Source: an uncultured Caulobacterales bacterium (GTDB lineage: Bacteria; Pseudomonadota; Alphaproteobacteria; Caulobacterales; Caulobacteraceae). From it: a stretch of 64,000 bases of DNA. Below the pieces are notes generated by a model. The model did no database searches and was not told where the DNA came from. It saw only the letters and a list, made by a program, of their open reading frames with translations. The translations under genes were made by a program, and so were the position numbers. The stretch spans positions 1 to 64,000 of the forward strand of contig CAIUMD010000055.1 of assembly GCA_903900155.1 (NCBI GenBank), read 5' to 3'. Shown one piece after another: positions 32,301 to 42,700 of the stretch; position 1 is the first letter of the stretch; each line of letters starts with the position of its first letter.

Positions 32301-34471
32301 GCAAGCGGGCCCTGACCCTGAACTACCGCGACGACTATGGTCGCCTGCTCGACCCGAACCTGGGCGCGCCGGCCAATGTCAATTTCGGCGGCGACGAGGT
32401 CGGCGGCGAGGGCCTGACCACCACCCCGATCAAGACCGTGGCCCTGTGGTCCGGCGTCGTCGAGACCGGCCTGGACGGCAAGGCCGTGGTCAAGCTGCCG
32501 GCGGCCGACTTCAATGGCGAGCTGCGCCTCCAGGCCGTGGCCTGGACCGACACCGCCGTCGGCTCGGCGTCCAAGCCGCTGACCGTGCGCCAGCCGGTGG
32601 TGGCCGACCTCAACCTGCCGCGCTTCCTGGCCCCGGGCGACCAGGCCTACGCCACGCTGGAGCTGCACAATGTCGAGGGCAAGCCGGGCGCCTACACCGC
32701 CGAGGCCTTCTCGACCAACGGCCTGAAGGTCGCCTTCAGGAAGGTGTTCCAGCTGATCCTGGGCCAACGCGTCGCCGAGAAGATTCCCTTCCTGGCGCCG
32801 GACGTCACCGGCATCGGCAAGATCGGCTTCAAGGTCGCTGGCCCCGGCTTCCAGACGAGCAAGGACTATCCGATCCAGACCCGCCTGGGCTGGGGCGACG
32901 TGGTGCGCACCACCACCGAGATCCAGAAGCCGGGCGAAAGCTACACCCCGCCCTACAGCCTGCTGTCGGGCCTGGCGGCGGGCGACGTGACGATGCAGGT
33001 CAGCTACTCGCCGATCCGGGGCTTCGACCCCTCGGCGATCGCGGTGGCGCTGCAGCGTTATCCGTACGGCTGCACCGAACAGCTGGTGTCGACGGCCTAT
33101 CCGCTGCTGTACGCCCAGACCTTCTCGAACGATCCCAAGCTGAAACGCACGCCGGCCGCCTTGGCCGGTGCGGTGGGCAAGCTCCTGGATCGCCAGACGA
33201 TGGACGGCGCCTTCGGCCTCTGGCGCGTCGGCGACGGCGAGGCCGATCCCTGGCTGGGGGCCTATGTGGTCGACTTCCTGCTCGAGGCGCGGGCCCAAGG
33301 CATCGCCGTGCCCGACAGCGCGATCGACAAGGCGGTCTCGGCCATGCGCCAGGTCAGCCGGCCGGAAGGCTGGGCCTCGGTCGCCTATCGCATGGAGTAT
33401 CCGGGCTGGTGGGCGTCCAACGAGGACGCCTCCAAGAAGGCCACCGAACGCATGCGCCGCCGCGCCAGCGCCTACGCCCTCTATGTGATGGCCAAGGCCG
33501 GCAAGGGCGACCTGGCCCGCCTGCGCTGGTGGCACGACGTGCAGATGAAGGACGAGGCTCAACCCGTGGCCAAGGCCTATGTGGCGGCCGGCCTGGCCCG
33601 GATGGGCGACAACGCCCGCGCCCGCTCGGCCATGCGCCAGGCGGTTGGCTCGCTGGGCTACAAGGACGAGCAGGACTGGTACCAGTCGCCGCTGCGCGAC
33701 ACCGCGGTGATCACGGCCCTGGCGGCGGAGTCCAACATGATGGACGTCGCCCGCCAGCTGCAAGGCCGGCTGGAGAACGTCAGCAAGGACCCCGACGCCC
33801 TGAACACCCAGGAGCAGGCGGCGCTGCTGCATGCAGCCAACGCCCTGATCCAGGCCTCGGGCCCGATGTCGATCCAGGCGACCGGCACCAACGCCCTGCC
33901 CCCGGCCGGCGGCGCGCCGCGCTGGGCGGTGGGCAAGCTGGCGGACGCCAAGTTCGTCAACACCGGCAAGGGCGTGCTGTGGCGGACGGTGTCCGTGCGC
34001 GGCACCCCGACCTCGGCCCCCGGCGCCACGGCGCAAGGCCTGTCGGTGTCCAAGCGCCTGCTGTCGATGGGCGGCGGCGCGATCGACGCAGGCTCGATCC
34101 GCCAGGGCGACCGGGTGATCGTGCTGGTCTCGGGCAGCAACCAGCAGTCCCGCTCGACCGCCCTGGTGGTCGACGACGCCCTGCCGGCCGGCTTCGAGAT
34201 CGAGACCACCCTGGGCGCTGACGACGCCCAGAACGGTCCGTTCAAGTTCCTCGGGACCCTGACCGCCGCCGACGTCCAGGAAAGCCGCGACGACCGCTTC
34301 ATCGCCGCGCTGGACCTGGAAGGCGGCAAGTCGTTCGCCCTGGCCTATGTGGCGCGGGCGGTGACGCCGGGCAGCTTCTTCCTGCCGGGAACGGTGGCCA
34401 AGGACATGTACCGCCCGGCGGTGGTGGCGCGGTCCGAGGCCTCGCGCGCGACGATCTCGCTGGGGCAGTGA
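29396..34471 (+). CDS. Alpha-2-macroglobulin family protein (membrane anchored, thioester motif)
   Basis: MG2-like DRGIYRPGETVHLTAMVRD; bait/thioester PYGCTEQLVST; N-terminal TM segment. Confidence 0.95.
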   Translation: MSTDETPPEGGRGQASPKTNLGLTDRWNVLRAKVSEHWPTALKGPVAIAVAASLIVGFGGGFAVGKGGLFFGGGKPAGAQSVKGEAWGLFGKPRGANAPRRGIPKPQGFAVWQTRVDSSGPDPLACIRMSKDLDPSKSYADFVLVSPDLGRQPSVRVKGDELCLGGVGFTDHRITLLKGLPAKGGDTLTANADVDFTFGEKPPYVGFAGDGVILPREESDGVAIETINVQTLAVEVWRVPDRNLVRKSISAPDPTGEGDWAGDYGDDAVGDDGRRVWKGAVPVTGGATGQKATTVFPLGAVLKDMKAGAFVIKARDASGARDPDEENGDNNPAQARRWIVFTDMALLGYDGSESLDVVVRSLKSAKTLSGVRVALVAADGESLAESQSDADGRVRFLRPLLKGQGAERAKMVMAYGPQGDLAVLDLDRSPVDLSKQGVGGRTEGGVDGRSVAADIDGYLYADRGIYRPGETVHLTAMVRDRLAKAVTDRKGEVIVKRPSGVEFKRYPFGQANAGAVLADIALPRSAPRGRWTAELHIEGIEDATGSLSFSVEDFAPQRLAVTATGQESVPVAAGETRKVDVSARFLYGAPGAGLQTQGEARLRADTDPFPAYKGFAWGDQSKAFDEKYIDLGSTVTDGEGRAILSVGTTDAGDTAQPLVASVTASVFEPGGRPVREGLDLKVRGKSVYYGVKVDQGEAGKGDPPVSLDIIAVNAAGQRIGATATYTLVAERWDYDWFQQNGRWQWRRSSRDAIVAKAQVNIGAGQPAKVTRRLGWGDYRLEVEGADGARTVTRFSAGWGAPAREGEAPDVVRVSAGTRTYSQGDTVEITLKPPYAGEAQVAVATDRLIDLKTVTVGENGATVRLKTSAAWGGGAYVMVSVIQPRDPVASPKPRRALGLVYVPIDPKGRKLTVDLGTPTKIDSKAPVEIPVKVSGMGFGQKAKITIAAVDEGILRLTRQESPDPVKWYFGKRALTLNYRDDYGRLLDPNLGAPANVNFGGDEVGGEGLTTTPIKTVALWSGVVETGLDGKAVVKLPAADFNGELRLQAVAWTDTAVGSASKPLTVRQPVVADLNLPRFLAPGDQAYATLELHNVEGKPGAYTAEAFSTNGLKVAFRKVFQLILGQRVAEKIPFLAPDVTGIGKIGFKVAGPGFQTSKDYPIQTRLGWGDVVRTTTEIQKPGESYTPPYSLLSGLAAGDVTMQVSYSPIRGFDPSAIAVALQRYPYGCTEQLVSTAYPLLYAQTFSNDPKLKRTPAALAGAVGKLLDRQTMDGAFGLWRVGDGEADPWLGAYVVDFLLEARAQGIAVPDSAIDKAVSAMRQVSRPEGWASVAYRMEYPGWWASNEDASKKATERMRRRASAYALYVMAKAGKGDLARLRWWHDVQMKDEAQPVAKAYVAAGLARMGDNARARSAMRQAVGSLGYKDEQDWYQSPLRDTAVITALAAESNMMDVARQLQGRLENVSKDPDALNTQEQAALLHAANALIQASGPMSIQATGTNALPPAGGAPRWAVGKLADAKFVNTGKGVLWRTVSVRGTPTSAPGATAQGLSVSKRLLSMGGGAIDAGSIRQGDRVIVLVSGSNQQSRSTALVVDDALPAGFEIETTLGADDAQNGPFKFLGTLTAADVQESRDDRFIAALDLEGGKSFALAYVARAVTPGSFFLPGTVAKDMYRPAVVARSEASRATISLGQ

Positions 34472-36516
34472 GGAAACCTGGTGTCGGGGCGATCACCAAG
34501 GGTCTGGTGATCGCCCTCGCCGTCGAGACCGCGCTCTTCACGCTCAGCGCGGTCTTTCCGCCTGACATGACCCGCGCCAGGCACTCTTCGCCGGTCACGC
34601 TGGACCGACGCGGCGCCTGGCTGCGCGCCCTGCCGGTCGAGGACGGGCGGTGGCGGATCCGGGCGGACCTGGCGCGCACCGACCCGACCTTCCAGAAGCG
34701 CCTGATCAAGGTCGAGGACGCGCGGTTCTTCTGTCACCTGGGTGTCGACCCGCTGTCGCTGGTCCGGGCGATCGGCTCGGCGGTGATCCATGGCCGGGTG
34801 ACGTCCGGGGCCTCGACCCTGACCATGCAGACGGCCCGGCTGCTGGAGCCGCGTCCCCGCACGCTCGGCGCCAAGCTGATCGAGATGGTCCGCGCCGTGC
34901 AGCTGGAGTCGCGGCTGTCCAAGCGCGAGATCCTGGCCCTGTACCTGACGCTCGCCCCCTATGGCGGCAATCTGGAGGGCGCGCGGGCGGCCAGTCTCAG
35001 CTATTTCGGCCACGAGCCCTCCAGCCTGACCGACGGCGAGCAGGCCATGCTGATCGCCCTGCCGCAGTCCCCGGAGGCCCGCCGCCCCGACCGCCGCCCC
35101 GAGGCCGCCAAGCGCGCCCGCGCCTCGGTGCTGGAGAAGATGGTCCGCGCGGGCGCGATCAGCCAGGCCGCCGCCTACGAAGCTGAAAACGAACCCCTGC
35201 CGCGCCGCATGCCGTTCCCGGCCCTGGCCTGGCACGTCGCCGGCGAGCTGGCGCGCAAGGCGCCGGCCAGGCAGGCCAGCGTGGTCTCGACCCTGGACGC
35301 CGACCTGCAGAGCCGGCTGGAGCCCATGGCCGCCGCCGTCGCGGCCGCGCAAGGGCCCGACGCCACCGCCGCTATCCTGGTCGTCGAGATCAAGACCAGG
35401 GCCGTCCGCGCCGCCGTCGGTTCGGCCGGTCGCGACCGGGCCGGCGGCTGGGTCGACATGACCCGCGCCCTGCGCTCGCCGGGCTCGGCCCTCAAACCCT
35501 TCATCTACGCCATGGCGATGGACGACGGCCTGCTCGCCGCCGACACCCAGCTGGCCGACAGCGCCACCCGCTTCGCCGACTACCAGCCCGAGAACTTCGA
35601 CCGCGTCTTCCACGACAAGGTCACGGTGCGCGAGGCCCTGGCCCATTCGCTGAACCTCCCGGCCGTGACCACCCTGGAGAAGCTGGGCCCCGAGACCTTC
35701 GCCGGTCGCATCGAGGCCGCCGGGGCGCACCTGGCGCGGCCGAAGGCGCAGCTGAAGGAGGCCGGCCTGGCCTTGGCGCTCGGCGGCGAAGGCGTCACCT
35801 GGCGCGATCTCGTCATGCTGTACGCGGCCTTGGGGGACAACGGCGTCGCCAAGCCTCTGGCCTGGACCGAGGACGAGGCCAAGACCCGCGAGCGGTCCAG
35901 CGGCCATCGCCTGGTCCGCCCCGAGGCGGCCAGCCAGGTTCTGGACATCCTGCGCGAGGCTCCGGCCCCGCGTGGTCGCGCGCCCTCGGCCCTGACGCGT
36001 GGCGGGCCGTCCATGGCCTTCAAGACCGGCACCTCCTACGGCTTCCGCGATGCGGTGGCGGCGGGCGTGGTTGGCGGCTATGCGATCCTGGTCTGGACAG
36101 GCCGGGCCGACGGCGGCGCGCGCGGGGGGCTGACGGGGCGGGACGCGGCCCTGCCGCTGCTGTTCGACGTCGCCGACGCCATTGGGGCCCAGGCCTCGGC
36201 CCCGCGCCCGATCGCGCCGAAGTCGGCGCCGTTGGCGCTGCAGAAACTGCAAGCCGAGCACGCCGGCCCGCGCCTGATCTTCCCGCCCGACGGCGCGTCG
36301 GTGCAGGTCGACGCCCTGGGCTCGAAGGCGCGCGGCCTGGTGCTCGCCGCCGAGGGCGAGGACCTGACCTGGTACGTGGAAGGTCAGCCGCTGGATCCCG
36401 ATCCGGTCAGCGGGCGGGCGATCTGGAAGCCGACGGCGCCGGGGTTCTACAAGCTGGCGGTGGTGGATGCGCAGGGGCGCCGGGTGACGGCGCGGGTGCG
36501 GATCAAGGGGGAGTAG
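34468..36516 (+). CDS. pbpC: Penicillin-binding protein 1C
   Basis: Transglycosylase VEDARFFCHLGVDPLSLVRA, GASTLTMQTARLL; transpeptidase SPGSALKPFIYAMA; 4-nt overlap with A2M. Confidence 0.95.
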   Translation: MRKPGVGAITKGLVIALAVETALFTLSAVFPPDMTRARHSSPVTLDRRGAWLRALPVEDGRWRIRADLARTDPTFQKRLIKVEDARFFCHLGVDPLSLVRAIGSAVIHGRVTSGASTLTMQTARLLEPRPRTLGAKLIEMVRAVQLESRLSKREILALYLTLAPYGGNLEGARAASLSYFGHEPSSLTDGEQAMLIALPQSPEARRPDRRPEAAKRARASVLEKMVRAGAISQAAAYEAENEPLPRRMPFPALAWHVAGELARKAPARQASVVSTLDADLQSRLEPMAAAVAAAQGPDATAAILVVEIKTRAVRAAVGSAGRDRAGGWVDMTRALRSPGSALKPFIYAMAMDDGLLAADTQLADSATRFADYQPENFDRVFHDKVTVREALAHSLNLPAVTTLEKLGPETFAGRIEAAGAHLARPKAQLKEAGLALALGGEGVTWRDLVMLYAALGDNGVAKPLAWTEDEAKTRERSSGHRLVRPEAASQVLDILREAPAPRGRAPSALTRGGPSMAFKTGTSYGFRDAVAAGVVGGYAILVWTGRADGGARGGLTGRDAALPLLFDVADAIGAQASAPRPIAPKSAPLALQKLQAEHAGPRLIFPPDGASVQVDALGSKARGLVLAAEGEDLTWYVEGQPLDPDPVSGRAIWKPTAPGFYKLAVVDAQGRRVTARVRIKGE

Positions 36517-36518
36517 AT

Positions 36519-36628
36519 CTCTCCTCCCCTCTTGGGGGAGGTGGCCCAGAGGGCCGGAGGGGGCAGCTCGGCTCGTACGGAGAAGCCCCCTCAGTCGCTC
36601 CGCGACAGCTCCCCCAGAGGGGGAGCAG
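36519..36628. repeat. Interspersed intergenic repeat family B (copy 2)
   Basis: CTCCTCCCCTCTTGGGGGAGGTGGCCCAGAGGGCCGGAGGGGGC ... CCCCCTCAGTCGCTCCGCGACAGCTCCCCCAGAGGGGGAGC. Confidence 0.85.
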
Positions 36629-36630
36629 AA

Positions 36631-37293
36631 TTACTTCTCGTCCCGCTTCCAGAACGGACGATCCTGCACCACCGTCTCGGCGATGGTCCGCTCATAGTCC
36701 TCGCGGCTGGCGATGCCGATGTTGAGGTCGTTCACCAGGCCGTCGGCCAGCGAATAGACCCAGCCGTGCACGGCCAGCTGCTGGCCGCGCGCCCAAGCGT
36801 CCTGGACGAAGACGTCGGCGGCGACATTGCGCACCTGGCGGGCGACGTTCAGTTCGGTCAGGCGATCGAGCCTGGCGCGCTTTTCCGGGATCTGCTCCAG
36901 CTGGTGCTTGTGCTCGGCGTGGACCTCGCGGATCGGGTGCAGCCAGTGGTCGACCAGCCCCCGGCGCTGGCCGTCGATGGCCGCCGCCACGCCGCCGCAG
37001 CCGTAGTGGCCGACGACCATGACGTGCTTGACCTTCAGCACGTCGACGGCGAACTGGAGCACGGACAGATAGTTGGCGTCCTGCGGCGGGGCCAGGTTGG
37101 CGACGTTGCGGTGGACGAACAGCTCGCCCGGATCCAGGCCGACGATCTCGTTGGCCGGCACGCGGCTGTCGCTGCAGCCGATCCAGAGATATTCGGGACT
37201 CTGCTGGTTTTCCAGGCGCTTGAAGAACTCCGGGTCGATCTGGGTCTTGCTTTTCGACCAGGCGGCGTTGTTGGCTTTCAGGTCCTCAAGCAT
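36631..37293 (-). CDS. can: Carbonic anhydrase (beta class, cytosolic)
   Basis: WIGCSDSRVPANEIVGLDPGELFVHRNVANL; VVGHYGCGGVAAAIDG. Confidence 0.96.
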   Translation of the reverse strand: MLEDLKANNAAWSKSKTQIDPEFFKRLENQQSPEYLWIGCSDSRVPANEIVGLDPGELFVHRNVANLAPPQDANYLSVLQFAVDVLKVKHVMVVGHYGCGGVAAAIDGQRRGLVDHWLHPIREVHAEHKHQLEQIPEKRARLDRLTELNVARQVRNVAADVFVQDAWARGQQLAVHGWVYSLADGLVNDLNIGIASREDYERTIAETVVQDRPFWKRDEK

Positions 37294-37926
37294 CTAGCGC
37301 TCCGGATGATGGTCGGGGTGGGCGGCGGCGATGGCCGGGTGCTTGGCCGCGCGGGCGGCGGCGGCCTGGATCGCCGGGAAGGGCGAAAGATCGACATTGA
37401 AACGGCCGGCGTTGAACACCTGCGGCACGAGCAGGCAGTCGACCAGGCCCGGCGCGTCGCCGAAGGCGAAGCCGCCCGAGTGCTGGGCGACCATGGGCTC
37501 CAAAGCCCGGAAGCCGTCGCTGATCCAGCGCGCGGTCCAGGCGTTGCGGTCGGTCTCGCCGACGCCCAGCGCCGTCAGCTGGCGCTGGACCCGCAGGTTG
37601 TTCAGCGGGTGGATGTCGCAGGCGATGATCTCGGCCATGGCTCGTACGATGGCCCGCTCGAACGGCGAGGCGGGCAGGAGGCGCGGCTCGGGCATCACCT
37701 CGTCCAGCCATTCCAGGATGGCCAGGCTCTGGGTCAGGGGGCGGCCGTCGACCTCGAGCGTCGGCACCAGGGCCTGGGCGTTCAGGGCGCGGTACGCGTC
37801 GCCCTGATGGGCGTTGGCCACCAGGTCGACGGGGCGCAGCTCATAGGGCAGGCCCTTGAGGTTCAGGCCGATGCGCACCCGATAGGGCGCGGCGGCGCGC
37901 TTGGCGCTGTGCAGGACGAGCTTCAC
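37294..37926 (-). CDS. Zeta-class GST-like maleylacetoacetate/maleylpyruvate isomerase (GTG start)
   Basis: VKLVLHSAKRAAAPYRVRIGLNLKGLPYELRPVDLV; LTQSLAILEWLDE. Confidence 0.88.
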   Translation of the reverse strand: MKLVLHSAKRAAAPYRVRIGLNLKGLPYELRPVDLVANAHQGDAYRALNAQALVPTLEVDGRPLTQSLAILEWLDEVMPEPRLLPASPFERAIVRAMAEIIACDIHPLNNLRVQRQLTALGVGETDRNAWTARWISDGFRALEPMVAQHSGGFAFGDAPGLVDCLLVPQVFNAGRFNVDLSPFPAIQAAAARAAKHPAIAAAHPDHHPER

Positions 37927-37948
37927 GGCATTCTTTCTTGTTTGTCGC

Positions 37949-37988
37949 GTGACGGGCGCCGAAACCGGCATCCACTTTCGGCTGTCAC
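37949..37988. repeat. Interspersed repeat family C (GACAGCCGAAAGTGGATGCCGGTTTCGGC type)
   Basis: GTGACGGGCGCCGAAACCGGCATCCACTTTCGGCTGTCAC; core matches 60942-60989. Confidence 0.8.
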
Positions 37989-37994
37989 GCTCTC

Positions 37995-38675
37995 CTAGAC
38001 CACCGTGAATTCGAGACGGCCCACGCCCTCGACCTCGCCGACGACCTTGTCGCCGCTGACGATGGCGGCGACGCCCTCGGGGGTGCCGGTGAAGATCAGG
38101 TCGCCGGCGGCCAGGGTCCACAGCGCGCTGGCCTTGGCGATCACCTCGCCGACGTTCCAGATCATGTCGCCGACCTCGCCGCGCTGGCGCTCGGTTCCGT
38201 TGACCGACAGGGTGACGGCGGCCTCCGGCGCGGGCGCGTCCATCACCCGGATGGCGGTGATCGGGGCGCTTTCGTCGAAGGCCTTGCCGGCTTCCCACGG
38301 CTGGCCCTTGGCCTTGGCCGCGCCTTGCAGGTCGCGACGGGTCAAATCAACGCCGACCGCGTAGCCGAACACGGCCTCCAGGGCCTGCGCGACCGTCAGG
38401 TTCGCGCCGCCGCTCTTCAGCGCCACGACCAGTTCGATCTCGTGATGCAGGTCGCTGGTCGCCGGCGGATAGGCGATTTCGCCTTTCAGCGGTGCGATCG
38501 CGTCGGCGGGCTTGCTGAAGAAGAACGGCGGATCGCGCGTGTCGGCGCCCATCTCGCGGGCGTGGGCGGCGTAGTTGCGGCCGACGCACAGGATGCGGCG
38601 CACCGGGAACGCGGCGTCCGATCCCTCCACCGGGACCGTCGGAATGGCGTGCGGGGGAAAGGCATAGGTCGTCAT
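37995..38675 (-). CDS. Fumarylacetoacetate hydrolase family protein (FAA hydrolase / fumarylpyruvate hydrolase-like)
   Basis: ILCVGRNYAAHAREMGADTRDPPFFFSKPADAI; LIFTGTPEGVAAIVSGDKV. Confidence 0.92.
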   Translation of the reverse strand: MTTYAFPPHAIPTVPVEGSDAAFPVRRILCVGRNYAAHAREMGADTRDPPFFFSKPADAIAPLKGEIAYPPATSDLHHEIELVVALKSGGANLTVAQALEAVFGYAVGVDLTRRDLQGAAKAKGQPWEAGKAFDESAPITAIRVMDAPAPEAAVTLSVNGTERQRGEVGDMIWNVGEVIAKASALWTLAAGDLIFTGTPEGVAAIVSGDKVVGEVEGVGRLEFTVV

Positions 38676-38865
38676 GGCGCCTCCTGTAGACCCAAAAACC
38701 GTACGCCAAAACCCCTGCCAGGATCGACGCCCCAAAGTGGTCGCCGTTCAGAAATCCTGCGGTTGAGGTCTTGGCCTAAATGTTCTTTCACTTGCTCCGG
38801 TCCGCGCCGTCGCGTCATGTCACGGTCGGGATATTGGGCGATCTATAGGGGGCTTTAGGACGCGC

Positions 38866-39744
38866 ATGCTCATCATCGAAAATCTGACTCACGTTTATGG
38901 CAACGGCACGCGGGCCCTGGACGAGGTCAGCCTGACCATTCCGCGCGGCATGTACGGCCTTTTGGGCCCGAACGGCGCGGGCAAGTCGACCCTGATGCGC
39001 ACCATCGCCACCCTGCAGGCCCCGACCTCGGGCCACATCCGTTTCGGCGACATCGACGTGCTGAGGACCCCCGAGGAACTGCGCAAGACCCTGGGTTATC
39101 TGCCGCAGGACTTCGGCGTCTATCCGCGCGTCTCGGCCTACGACATGCTGGACCACATGGCGGTGCTGAAGGGCGTCTCCGGGGCCAAGGAACGCAAGGC
39201 CACGGTCGAGCACCTGCTGAACCAGGTAAACCTGTGGAACGTCCGCAAGAAGGCCATCGCCGGCTTCTCGGGCGGCATGCGCCAGCGCTTCGGCATCGCC
39301 CAGGCGCTGATCGGCGATCCGCGCCTGATCATCGTCGACGAGCCCACGGCCGGCCTCGACCCCGAGGAACGCAACCGCTTCCTGAACCTGCTGGCCGAGA
39401 TCGGCGAGAACGTGGTGGTGATTCTCTCGACCCACATCGTCGAGGACGTTTCGGACCTGTGCCCGGCCATGGCCATCATCTGCGACGGCCGCATCGTGCG
39501 CGAGGGCGCGCCGGCCGAGCTGGTGGGCCAGCTGAAGGGCCGGATCTGGAAGAAGATCATCGACAAGGCCGAGCTGGAGGCCGCCAAGGCCCGCTACAAG
39601 GTCATCTCCACCCGCCTGCTGGCGGGCCGCACGGTCATCCACATCCTGTCGGACGACAATCCCGGCCAGGGCTTCACCCCTGTTGAGGGCGGGCTGGAGG
39701 ACGTCTACTTCTCCACCCTCTCGACCACGCGGCGGGCGGCTTAG
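38866..39744 (+). CDS. ABC transporter ATP-binding protein
   Basis: GLLGPNGAGKSTLMRTIATL Walker A; FSGGMRQRFGIAQAL signature; LIIVDEPTAGLDP Walker B. Confidence 0.96.
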   Translation: MLIIENLTHVYGNGTRALDEVSLTIPRGMYGLLGPNGAGKSTLMRTIATLQAPTSGHIRFGDIDVLRTPEELRKTLGYLPQDFGVYPRVSAYDMLDHMAVLKGVSGAKERKATVEHLLNQVNLWNVRKKAIAGFSGGMRQRFGIAQALIGDPRLIIVDEPTAGLDPEERNRFLNLLAEIGENVVVILSTHIVEDVSDLCPAMAIICDGRIVREGAPAELVGQLKGRIWKKIIDKAELEAAKARYKVISTRLLAGRTVIHILSDDNPGQGFTPVEGGLEDVYFSTLSTTRRAA

Positions 39745-39760
39745 GCGGGGGAGCGGTCTG

Positions 39761-42700
39761 ATGTTTCGCAAGATCGCGGGCTTCGAGCTCCGCTACCAGT
39801 TGAAGTCGCCCGTCTTCTGGGTCGTGGCTGTCATCTTCTTCCTGCTGACCTTTGGGGCGGCGACGATCGACCAGATCCAGATCGGGGGCGGCGGCAACAT
39901 CCACCGCAACGCGCCGTTCGCGATCGCCCAGACCCACCTGATCCTGTCGATCTTCTACATGTTCGTGACCACGGCCTTCGTGGCCAATGTGGTGGTGCGC
40001 GACGACGAGACGGGCTTTGGGCCGATCCTGCGATCCACCCGGGTGAAGAAGTTCGACTATCTGTACGGCCGCTTCACGGGCGCCTTCCTGGCGGCGGCGA
40101 TCTCGTTCCTGGTCGTGCCGCTGGCCATCTGGATCGGCTCGTTCATGCCGTGGCTCGATCCCGAGCGCCTGGGTCCCAACGACCTGCACGCCTATCTGTT
40201 CGCCTATTTCGCCCTGGCCTTGCCGTCGATCCTGCTGACCTCGGCGCTGTTCTTCGCCCTGGCCACGGTGACCCGCTCGATGATGTGGACCTATGTCGGC
40301 GTCATCGCCTTCATGGTGCTGTGGATCATCGCCAACATCGCGCTGGATCGGCCCGAATACGAGAAGATCGCCGCCTATTGGGAGCCGCTAGGCACGGCCG
40401 CCTACGGCCTGGTCGCCAAGTACTGGACGGCCAGCGAGCGCAACAGCCTGGTGCCGCCGCTGTCGGGCGTGCTGCTGTTCAACCGCGTCTTCGTGATCGT
40501 GCTGTCGGCGGTCTTCCTGGTCGCCGCCCATGGCCTGTTCCGCTTCCAGTCGGCTGACCTGTCGGGCCAGCGCAAGGTCAAGAAGAGCAAGAAGGCCGAG
40601 GACGACGCCTCGCCGCCGGCCCTGGCCGGCCCGCTGCCGCAGCCGGTGTTCGACCGCAAGACCGCCTGGGCGCAACTGGTCATGCGCACGCGCCTGGACA
40701 TGGGCCAGGTGTTCAAGAGCCCGGCCTATTTCGTGCTGCTGGCCTTAGGGTTGGCCAACGCCATGGGTTCGCTGTGGTTCGCCACCGAGGCCGGCCGCTA
40801 CGGCGGCGTGCTCTATCCGGTGACCCGCGTGCTGCTGCAGCCGCTGCTGGGCTCGTTCGGCCTGATCCCGATGATCATCGCCATCTACTATTCGGGCGAG
40901 CTGGTCTGGCGCGAGCGCGAGAAGAAGACCCACGAGATCATCGACGCCACGCCCGTGCCCGACTGGGCCTTCGTGGCGCCCAAGACCCTGGCCATTTCGC
41001 TGGTGCTGGTCTCGACCCTGCTGGTCAGCGTGGTGGCCGCCATCGTCAGCCAGGTGTTCCACGGCTATTTCAAGTTCGAGCTGGAAAAGTACCTCCTCTG
41101 GTACGTCCTGCCCCAGGCTGTCGACTGGATCCTGCTGGCGGTGTTCGCCGTGTTCCTGCAGGCGATCAGCCCGCACAAGTTCATCGGCTGGGGCCTGATG
41201 GTGATCTACATGGTCACCACCATCACGTTCGTGAACCTGGGCTTCGAGCACAAGCTCTACAACTACGGCGCGGTCACCGACACGCCGTTCTCGGACATGA
41301 ACGGCCTCGGCAAGTTCTGGATCGGCGCCTGGTGGCTGCGCGCCTACTGGAGCGCCTTCGCCCTGATCCTGCTGGTGGCCGCCTATGGCCTGTGGCGGCG
41401 CGGGACCGGGACCCGCCTCTTGCCGCGCCTGCGCCGGCTGCCGCTGCGCCTGACGGGCGGGGCCGGGATCCTGGCCGGCGGCGCCCTGGTCGCCTTCGTG
41501 GCGCTGGGCGGCTTCATCTACATGAACACCAATGTCTGGAACGACTACCGGACCCGGATCGACGGCGAGAAGTGGCAGGCCGACTACGAAAAGACCCTGC
41601 TGCCGTTCGAGAACACGCCCCAGCCCAAGATCGTCGCCATGACCCTGGACGTCGACGTGCGTCCGCACGAACCCAGCGTCGAGACCAAGGGCTCGTACGT
41701 CTTCGAGAACCGCACGGGCGCGGCGCTGAAGGAGATCCACGTCCGCTTCGACCGCGACCTGCAGGTCAAGGGCCTGTCGATCGAGGGCGCCCGGCCCAAG
41801 AAGACGTTCGAGACGTTCAACTACCGCATCTTCGCCTTCGACACGCCGATGGCGCCGGGCGAGCGGCGCAAGATGAGCTTCATCACCCTGCGGGCCCAGC
41901 GCGGCTTCCCCAACAGCGGCCAGGAGCGCCGGGTCGTCGACAACGGGACCTTCGTCAACAACCTGGAGATCGCGCCGATCCTGGGCATGTCGCGCGATGG
42001 TTTGCTGCAGGACCGCGCCAAGCGCCGCAAGTACGGCCTGCCGCCCGAGCGGCGCATGGCCAAGCTGGGCGATGCGCCCTCCCGCCAGTTCAACGGCCTG
42101 CGCAAGGACGCCGACTTCGTCACCTCCGACATCACCGTCTCGACCGAGGCCGACCAGACGCCGATCGCGCCGGGCTATAAGGTCTCGGACACGGTGAAGG
42201 GCGATCGCCGCATCGCCCGCTTCGTCACCGAGGCGCCGATCATGCCGTTCGTGTCGATCCAGTCGGCCCGCTACAAGGTGGCCGAGGAGACCTACAAGGG
42301 CGTCCGGCTGGCGGTCTATTACGATCCGCAGCACACCTGGAACATCGACCGCATGAAGCAGTCGATGAAGCGCTCGCTGGACTATATGGGGACCAATTTC
42401 AGCCCCTATCAGTTCCGGCAGCTGCGCTTCCAGGAGTTCCCCGACTACGCGCAGTTCGCCCAGTCGTTCGCCAACACCATTCCGTGGTCGGAGGGGATGT
42501 TCTTCATCTCCGACTATCGTGACCCGACCAAGATCGACATGGTCACCTATGTCGGCGCCCACGAGATCGGCCACCAGTGGTGGGCCCACCAGGTGATTGG
42601 CGCCGACCAGCAGGGCGGGGCGATGCTCTCCGAAACCTTCGCCCAGTACTCGGCGCTGATGGTGATGAAGCGCACCTATGGCGAACCGCAGATCCGCCGG

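Noticed and set aside
29498-34036. 1512-aa antisense ORF opposite the A2M gene (and similar long ORFs at 12092-14464, 15240-18929, 40745-42892, 46319-49084)
   Set aside because: Low-complexity His/Arg/Gly/Ala-rich translations typical of antisense frames in high-GC coding DNA; the opposite strand has clear protein families.
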